From Paramacrobiotus metropolitanus (lineage: Eukaryota; Tardigrada; Eutardigrada; Parachela; Macrobiotidae): a DNA stretch of 64,000 bases. Shown piece after piece: positions 56,743 to 64,000 of the stretch. The position numbers and the translations under genes are program-made. Below the pieces are notes generated by a model. It worked only from the letters and a program-made list of their open reading frames with translations. It searched no databases and was not told where the DNA came from. Within the stretch, counting starts at the first letter, position 1. Every line of letters starts with the position of its first letter. The stretch spans positions 1,240,001 through 1,304,000 of the forward strand of contig NW_026570233.1 of assembly GCF_019649055.1 (NCBI RefSeq), written 5' to 3'.

Positions 56743-58275
56743 CTAGGGTAAAACAGCACCCATAGACCACAGGCTTGAAAAACACACAGTATGATAATGA
56801 TACAATATTATAAACTGCTGTTTTTGCCATTATGAATACAGTTACAGTGTTTGTGCTGCTGTCAAAGTAATGATATTATGTATTTTACAACTCTCTGCAG
56901 TTAGCATTGCCTTCTGTCATTGAAGTTCTGTGTAGCAGTTTCAACATGACATCATACAGTACATGTACAACCTGCTGAAGTCAAATTTTAAGGAAACGGG
57001 TGCCAGATAATGTACGAGCTTCGCGGGCCAGAGGCCCGGAGCGGATCGATACCACCGCGCGGTTATGCATCAGAAAGACAACCCTTGTATGATGCGGCGG
57101 ACATGAAACATTTTATAAAATAACGGGTAAAATGTGTATTAAAATTTCGGATGGTGTGGCTAAAAAACTGCCCTGTTCGACTGCCGTTCTGGAGTTAAAC
57201 GTGCCTTTACAACGTAAAATAACACGCCTTTAAAGTAAATATTCCCAAGCTTGAACCGGCTCTTTCCGTAGAGCACAACATAGGGCGATCCTGTGGAGTG
57301 AATACACCTGTGTAACAGCCTAACATACGCAAAATCCCGTTTGACTTGCCAGGTCACTAAGAGTCACTATGATCGATGATGACCTACGAAAATGGAAAGC
57401 AATCGATTTAAGTAAACCGAGATCGCAAATTCCGCTATAGTGAAAAAGCTGGGGTGGGAGCTTAAGGAGCTGATAACTATCCGCCCGCATATATTAAATT
57501 TGTGGCGTTGTAAGAGACAGATTCAAAGGCAAGTTTCATGCATCTGTTTCTGTGGTCCGAACTGTCCAGCAGATGGGATATCAGATGCAATAAGAAGATT
57601 ACAGAAAATTTTAGCTGGTATATGTATATCAGGGTAGGAATAAGCTTGCTATAGAAATGATGTGATTAGAATCACTTAAGCGAAAAACAAAAGCCCTTTG
57701 TGAGCAGTGTTACTTATAGCTCCCTGATTGCTTGCGGTACCTTTAACTCATCAATCTGTGCTAAAGCTGGTCACCGAGGCAGCAAAATCGTTCCAATTTT
57801 TGTATTCGAAATATTGAGCACGCACAAATCGTAGATGATGCACACTTCCGGGCACGTAGATATAAACACCCGTGTACGTAAAGGGAAGCGGATAAAATGA
57901 TTATATTATTACGAGAAATGTACGTATATCTACCAGATCTTCAATCTGGTAGATTATTCAATTATTAGATTTCGTCGTCCAAGCTGCTTGCTTTCTTTTT
58001 TGCCTCGAAGCATTTTGCTGCGGTGGCCTTTAATGTGTTGCACGTGAAAGATTTATAAAAGTGGGGGCTTGTTGGCGTGCAGTTTCGGTTTCTACCCAGG
58101 AGTGAGCTAGCCGCTAATTCCCTGTTAGACTTTGCAGCGAGCACGCATTATCCTCAAAATTGTGTTGTTGGTACTTAAATCAGCGCGAGGAGATATTGGG
58201 AAGACTTCCTGTTACTAATTAAATTTTGGCTATTAAATTTTGTTCATATTAAATTAGCTTTTCGTTGCATTCAAC
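56743..58275. other. Spacer upstream of the GPCR fragment
   Basis: No gene recognised. A GC-rich patch near 57020-57070 (cgggccagaggcccggagcg) does not fold as a tRNA. Short frames at 57160-57357 (-) and 57440-57637 (+) have no motif. Confidence 0.3.
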
Positions 58276-58839
58276 ATGACGCTCGGGAATATTTCCTTTA
58301 CTCTTAGAAATTCAACAGAAGCCCACTTCGACAGCAATTTAACTGGGCTGCGATGGAACTTCCTGGCCGGTTTTAAAGCGTTTACCGGCTCTTGCGCCTT
58401 CGTGTTAAATGCAGTGACTTGCGGCGTGTTGATCCGTAAAACCACTGGCCACACATCCTTTTACATATATCTTATCCATCTGCTGTCCTGTAACATGTTA
58501 TACCTCATTCTGGTAGAGTTTTATGACATCATCATCTGGATGAAACCCACGTAGTGGGCGGGCAACATAATGTGCGAAGTGTACTTATGGGCAACCGGCA
58601 GCCTCACGTCTTGTATCATCTGCGCGCAAGCCCTCATCACCTGCAACCGTATAGCGGCGGTGACCTTTCCCAATCACTATCGACTGCATAACTCCATACC
58701 TGTCGCCATCGCAGCATGTGTAGGAATGTGGATATACGTCCACGTTATCTACGTGCCGATGCAAATTCAAGACTCGCTGCTGTACCGTTTACCCGGTCAA
58801 ACCAATGGGTGCAAACTGAATTATCTGCTACTGACGTGA
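58276..58839 (+). pseudogene. Rhodopsin-like GPCR fragment, TM1 to TM4, with in-frame TAG
   Basis: Starts at ATG 58276 (MTLGNISFTLRNSTEAHF, two N-glycosylation sites). TM1 (FKAFTGSCAFVLNAVTCGVL), TM2 (FYIYLIHLLSCNMLYLILVE), TM3 (LTSCIICAQALITCNRIAAV) and TM4 (SIPVAIAACVGMWIYVHVIY) follow, ending at a TGA (58837-58839) after CKLNYLLLT. A TAG at 58552-58554 lies between TM2 and TM3 in the same frame, so the frame is continuous apart from that stop. CNRIAAVTFP stands where the family has the DRY region. No TM5-TM7 exon was found downstream; a possible donor (CTGAC|gtgaat) lies at the end. A TM5-TM7 exon of a comparable receptor is at 9700-10036 on the other strand. It is most likely a pseudogene. 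Confidence 0.75.
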
Positions 58840-60080
58840 ATTAAAAGACCTGACACAATGAAGTGGGTGCTGTATCCACTAGTCCGACCACGTCCAGTCG
58901 GATAGAGCGACTCTGTCTCAAACTGTTACGGAAGATGGTAGAAGATTACGTTGATCTGGTATGAAGAAGGAAAGGAAAAGAAGAAGAGGTCCGGGTCCTG
59001 CAAACACGAGAAATACACACGACGGAGAAGTATACGTTACCTGTCCGACGCTAGATGTTAGCAGAAGCGATAAGAGATATCCATCAACCTGGCGCTACAG
59101 GGCATGAAGATGATGATGAGACCGAAAGGTCAAGGCAAACAAGTGGGATCAAGTGGGTAACCTGTTACGTCACGAGACTATCCGAAGATGATAATGCACG
59201 TCGACGAAGTAGAGGAATGACCCTGACAATAGGTGAAAGGTCACCCAGAGGTCAGTTTGAACAGCCTCACTTGGAAAGAGAAAACCAGAGCAAAGCCTGA
59301 AGTTAATCAGATCGAGTAACAAGACTCTACTTTTGTTGGGATTACAACTCTTGACATTTGTGTGGGCGACGAGCGCCTTATATAGCCCTGGGCACCGCAA
59401 GTGCTGGCTCTTCGTACGCGCAGGTACGGGTCTGAGAACAATAGGGATCTAAACTCTAGCCAATAAGAGACATTTGAGGACACGTGGACTAATCACACCG
59501 CTGCATCACTACACGTGGACTAATGAGAACATGGGGTCGACTAATACACTAGAACAATAGGTTGAACTACGTCATCGAAGCGTGGTCACGTCGAAATGGC
59601 AAGTCGCGGTCAAAGTTCTCTGCTGGGGATTTCTGAGAAGTCGATACTCGGAGTCGCGGTCATGACTCGCGTAGGAGTTGTAGTAAAGCCTAAGCCTTAG
59701 TAGTAGGGGTAGAAGTAGTAAAGTAGTACCGATGTGTACTAAGGGACGCCAGTACACGTCACCCCCGCAAACGAGATTTCGCTGCATCGTAGTGGAACAA
59801 ATGTGGAACATCGTGTAACGACGTGGAACGTAGAGGAAGCGAACATAGGGACATAGGAAATCGTAACATCTGCTCCATCCGCGTAGTGCGTGCAACATCT
59901 AGCACTATCGCCAAATTCCATCCCGACTATCCGGTGCCATCAAAAGGTAAGTAACGTCGCTCGATCCGGTAAGTTGTTAGTGAGTTTGAGTGTTGTAGGT
60001 CATCGGATCCTGGAGCGTAACTGGCAATCCGGAAGTCCAAGGAAGTGGAAAGGCGGAGAGCAGGGACGTCCATGAGATCC
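58840..60080. other. Composition-shifted segment, possibly mobile-element derived
   Basis: Richer in G and purines than the flanks, with short direct repeats (cacgtggactaat twice near 59500; gagtcgcggtca and aagtcgcggtca near 59600-59660). A hydrophilic 81-codon frame at 59055-59300 (MLAEAIRDIHQPGATGHEDD) lacks known motifs. ttatatagccctgggca at about 59378 looks like a TATA region. It could be the edge of a retroelement, but no LTR pair, protease or polymerase was seen. Confidence 0.25.
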
Positions 60081-62016
60081 AAGCGTATAAACGACAAAAA
60101 GTTCTTGTTTTAGCATTAAGTGCTTTAAATTGGTCATTTGATGTTATTTCGTATTTCTCTAACTGGCAACAGCACGAAAGTATTAGTCGATTGAAGCCAC
60201 CGTACTACGATCAACTAGTGAAAATTAAAGGATTAAAAAGCCAACTGCAACAAACAAGATTTAACAATACTCAGACTTTATGCAATAGTAAATGTTTTGA
60301 CAAATACTGTACTATTTAAAAATAATAAATCTGCTGTGGCTGTAATTGGCCGTAATTAAGAAAAATATTGCTACTTCGAAACATGGAGTTAAAGCTTATT
60401 CGTTAAGTCCATTATGTGAACATCTAACTGCGGAATTGGTAGACGGACTAGAAGACCTTATACTGAATTTACAAATTAACTGCATGTATCCTATTGGAGT
60501 ACCCTGAACAACATTGCACAAACAAACAATACCCACGAAATTCAACAAGAATTCAACATAGTATGCTCAAAACATCCGTGTTTTACGTTCATTCATAATA
60601 ATTTCTGAAACGGGTTAGGGTGGGTGGGAACATATAAAACTTCATTTAAAAGGTAATCATCGTAATCAACTTTTCGAAAAGACTTCCATAGTTTATGCAT
60701 CCAGTTACACTCAGATTTAAGTTCTACATAATTAATATCGCGCATTTATTCGAACACAATTCGCATTGTTTTATACATAGAATTAAATTTCGTGGAACCG
60801 AAGTTATTATTACTGTATTTCATAAACAGTACTACTCATTAGATTATTGTTATAGTTTTCCAAAATAAAAGGTTGTTTTCTAGCATTAGCGTAAATTTGG
60901 AAGACAGTATGCTAAACCACGCTTAACTTCATTGTACGAACGATGCGCATGCCACTGTACTACAATTATTCGACATTCTTACAGTTTTACTGGTTATACT
61001 GCACAATCCAAAATCGTTACCTGCAATGTCTAAAAGTATCATTTATGCTAAATTACACACCTTAGGTTATTATATACACGTTTCTTATAACTCAAACTTA
61101 GCTCAATACTATACATCCATTTTTCTGGCTTATCCAGTACTAAATTCCAATCATCAGAAGCATCATACCGCCACATCTGCTTAGATAGTCCTGCCCTTGC
61201 TGGAGTTTTTCACTGCTAAAATCTTCCTAAAATAAGAGAGCACGAGTATCCGCTGTGCCGCTATACATATTTCCGAATACAGGCACGCTAAAACTGGAAG
61301 AATTCTGTGCACAAAAGAATATCCACATAAACAACAAAAGATAAAATCATAATTCACAGTGACCAGTAATCTCAACTAGAGTCACGATACCACACATTCT
61401 CCAATGGGAAATGACGAGCTGCTACGAGAGACCTATTCCACTTCGGTCAAAAACAGAAAACAACCAAGGCAAAATCATTCACGAACAATTTCCAGGTTAC
61501 GAGCAATTTCCAGTTTAAGTGCTAGATAATTACCTATCGCGAGTTTACAAATTCAGTAAAAGTAATTAAACGACTCTTATACTTGCCGTTAGAACTATCG
61601 TAGTTTGCCATGACGTGAAATAAAACGTCGAGAAATTACTTTACCTTATACCGCACTTCCTACACTGTACGTCATATTACTCCGTTTAAATTGCCTCGTA
61701 ATTCCACCGTAGAATTAATCATCTCCATCTCTCCTCTTGCACGGCAATTTCTTTTCCTACTGTTTCGTAAAAAGGTGCTCTTACGACTTCAGAATCCAAA
61801 CACCAAATCTTCTTGCATTCGTCATCGTCAATTTCCAATAGGATAAAAAGCATGCAGACGATTTAGGCGATAAAATCTGTTCATATTATACTGTAGGAGT
61901 TTAAAAGATTAAAACAGTAAAAATACTGAAAATAATGCCCAGACAGTAGGATTTCCATCGGGTTATCACATAAGTAAAAATCGAATAATTTAGCTAATAC
62001 TGTACCACTGACTACG
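60081..62016. other. AT-rich 3' flank of the AT-hook gene
   Basis: About 1.9 kb of AT-rich DNA with stops in all frames and no repeats recognised. It probably includes the 3' untranslated region of the gene at 62017-63207. Confidence 0.35.
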
Positions 62017-63207
62017 TCAGTCTTTAGTGCCTCCGCGACGGGCAAAACCGTACGAACGTTTCGGAATATCCTCGGGAATTTCCTTCTTGGGTCTACCACC
62101 AGTACGAATAGCCCAACCACCGCCGCTGTTAAGGCTTCTCAACTCGCGCATTCCAGCTCGCGTTTTGACGACTTTCTGCTGCTTCTTCGGACTCTTTAAC
62201 GCATCCTTACTGAGCACACTGCCAACTTCTGATAATATAGATTGTCTTCGTGGAATTGCTCTTTTACGTTCGACCTCTGACGCTGAAATGGCCTTAAGAC
62301 GCTCAAATATTTGCTCCACTGCTTCACCGACATTTGAGCGAATACTCTTCTGTTCAACACGTTTTTCCTTCACGTTTAGCGGACTCATACGGCCTAGTTT
62401 CGACAAAACAGACTGGCTCCGCGTAATCACTTTCTGGCTTTCAACGACTGAGGATGAGCTGCCTTTCGGACGAAAACGCATACTATCCATCGCTTCTCGC
62501 ACATTTGCACCAACATTCTTCTACTTGACGGCTTCTTTGATGCCAGTAATTTTCACTTTCGGTGACCCAAAATCTATCTTGTCAATCTGATCACTATCCC
62601 TTCCTTTCTTCAACTGCACAGGTCGTTCAGATCCCACATCCAAAGCTACACGCTTCTCCTTCTCATTTAGCGGACTCACACGGCCTCGCTTATGGGTTAA
62701 TTTTCGATCATTGACAATCCATTCGCTTGCAACAACAGACTGGTTCTCATCTTCATCACAGGATACCGCGGGTAATTTCGGATGTAAGGATAGCCGAGAC
62801 GATACACTCACAATTGGCCATCCTTCAACCTGCGTTGCCACATCGACTTTCGTCACTGGAGGTTTAGAGACCTGATTTTCCTTCTCATCGGGTTCAACAG
62901 AGACAACTCTCGCTGGGCGTCCCACGCGTCTTTTCGGACCAACATACTTGACTGCCGTGCCCGATCCTGCTGGGCGACCGACTGTTCTCTTCTTCCGCGT
63001 TACTGGTGCCTTACGAACAACCGGTTTGACAGTATCAACACGGGACAACTTTCCATCCACAATCACCCAAGGACTTTTCTTCATAATCACGCTCTCTTTC
63101 ACCGTGGTTCGTTTCACAGAAATATGAACACCTTCCGACGCCTTAGGAGGAGATTTACTCCCAACAAATTCAACCGACACAAATGAATCAAAAGAATCGT
63201 CAGCCAT
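62017..63207 (-). CDS. Basic AT-hook protein with internal repeats and one in-frame TAG
   Basis: One uninterrupted frame of 397 codons from ATG 63207 (MADDSFDSFVSVEFVG) to a TAG at 62017, except for a TAG at 62523-62521 (codon 229). The protein is lysine/arginine rich. It has three GRP cores typical of AT-hooks (KKRTVGRPAGSG, PKRRVGRPARVV, RTGGRPKKE), which bind the minor groove of AT-rich DNA. A KEN-box-like DEKENQ and several SP sites (KSPP, GSPK, KSPK) suggest cell-cycle control. A degenerate repeat occurs three times: VSPLNEKEKRV, MSPLNVKEKRV and RRQSILSEVGS with similar flanks. Around the TAG, AVK-stop-KNVGANV resembles RVEQKSIRSNVG of the next repeat, so the stop stands where Gln is found and may be CAG changed to TAG. 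If the stop is real, the product is 228 residues and keeps two AT-hooks. It is likely nuclear; the exact identity is unknown. Confidence 0.6.
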
Positions 63208-64000
63208 TTCCAGATAAGAACAGTCAGTAACAGTAAAAATGCCAATCGCAGTGAAACAAGGATAAGGTGTAAATTTAAAGAATTAAAAACCTCAACATTG
63301 ACAAAATTTGCAAGTCATACCGACACAGCTGATTTCGGAGCCTTCGGCTCACCACGCTACACACTGAAAAATTAACGCACGAATTTTCTTACTTTACTAC
63401 GGTAGGTTTTATTTGTTAACAACATTTCATGTAAAATTTTACTTTTAACTACTAATTCATATTTTCCTGAATTACTAAGTACTGAGGAGCTGATAACTCC
63501 GTTATTTTCACCTAATCATATTATTATTTGTTCAACATGAAGTACAGTACTTCAGCTCACTATCATCTTTTTAGGCGTTAAGACTGAACTGTATTATTAT
63601 GCATAATCCCTTCCGAAAACAATTTGGTACTTTCACCAAGAAAACTTTCACTTTCCTATCAACGTTTCTTTATTAATTCAGTGAAATATTCAAGTCACAA
63701 TTAGAAACGATAATCGCCACTTCCACCGCGGCACTAATAATTTTAAGATTGACACCTTTTCTGTAAAGAGTTCACTTTTCCAGTAATAATTTCACATAGA
63801 AAAATTATGATGTAATAATTATGTATTAAGAAACCACCTCGATTACAAATTTCATTATACGCAACATTACGGTAACTTTCTGAACTGGCCAGTGAATGGT
63901 GTGGAAAGATGACACCGGGGGGCGCCATCACTGGCACATTTCGTTAGGCTTGTATTCATTTCGCTGCTCAAAACACTTTCTTACTGGAATTTTAAACAAA
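63208..64000. other. Upstream region of the AT-hook gene
   Basis: AT-rich 5' flank. ttcggagccttcggctc at about 63335 forms a small hairpin. No exon was recognised up to the window end. Confidence 0.3.

Noticed and set aside
59055-59300. Retroelement gag-like gene
   Set aside because: There is only a short hydrophilic frame, with no zinc knuckle, protease, polymerase or LTR pair.
62521-62523. TAG reassigned to an amino acid in this organism
   Set aside because: TAG ends P450 copy C and the C48 protease normally, and the intact ACSL has no internal TAG. A local mutation or readthrough is simpler.

Overview
The window looks like nuclear DNA from a small invertebrate, most likely an ecdysozoan such as a tardigrade. 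The lineage is inferred from gene content only: BTB-BACK genes, a receptor guanylate cyclase with many short introns (often 45-90 bp), tandem CYP2-type P450s, an ACSL gene and rhodopsin-like GPCR pieces. All splice sites given are GT-AG junctions read by eye and checked for phase.

Layout: (1) 31-1726, 3' part of a BTB-BACK gene on +. (2) 2421-5436, a complete eight-exon long-chain acyl-CoA synthetase on -. (3) 6974-8245, a broken 3' BTB-BACK copy on -. (4) 9700-10797, a GPCR TM5-TM6/7 exon and an unidentified exon on -. (5) 11351-19346, four tandem 5' cassettes of a receptor guanylate cyclase; the fourth is followed by shared downstream exons up to 40042. (6) Inside that gene, in an intron within the cyclase domain, lies a 14.2-kb terminal-inverted-repeat element (25062-39303) with a TA target duplication, palindromic subterminal repeats, nested elements and a Ulp1/C48-protease plus PHD-like gene. 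(7) 41216-54710, three tandem CYP2-type P450 copies, all damaged; the third holds a 3.4-kb TIR element in intron 1 and a short insertion in an exon. (8) 56069-56742, a broken 5' BTB copy on -. (9) 58276-58839, a GPCR TM1-TM4 exon on + with an in-frame TAG. (10) 62017-63207, a basic AT-hook protein reading frame on - with one in-frame TAG.

The main biological unit is the guanylate cyclase locus. Each of four upstream cassettes encodes a leader and the start of the extracellular ligand-binding domain. All four end in the same phase-1 donor type, which fits the shared exon 3 acceptor. This resembles loci with variable first exons spliced to a constant body, but transcripts are needed to show it. 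The shared part has a transmembrane segment, a kinase-homology domain, a dimerisation coiled coil and a cyclase domain with its key residues present.

The second theme is decay and mobile DNA. The ACSL gene is intact over eight exons, so the sequence is not generally unreliable. However, several single-base frameshifts (P450 copies A and B, cyclase exon 3) sit in homopolymers and could be consensus errors. The larger lesions (10-bp and 14-bp duplications or insertions, a 277-bp exon insertion, truncations) are more likely real.
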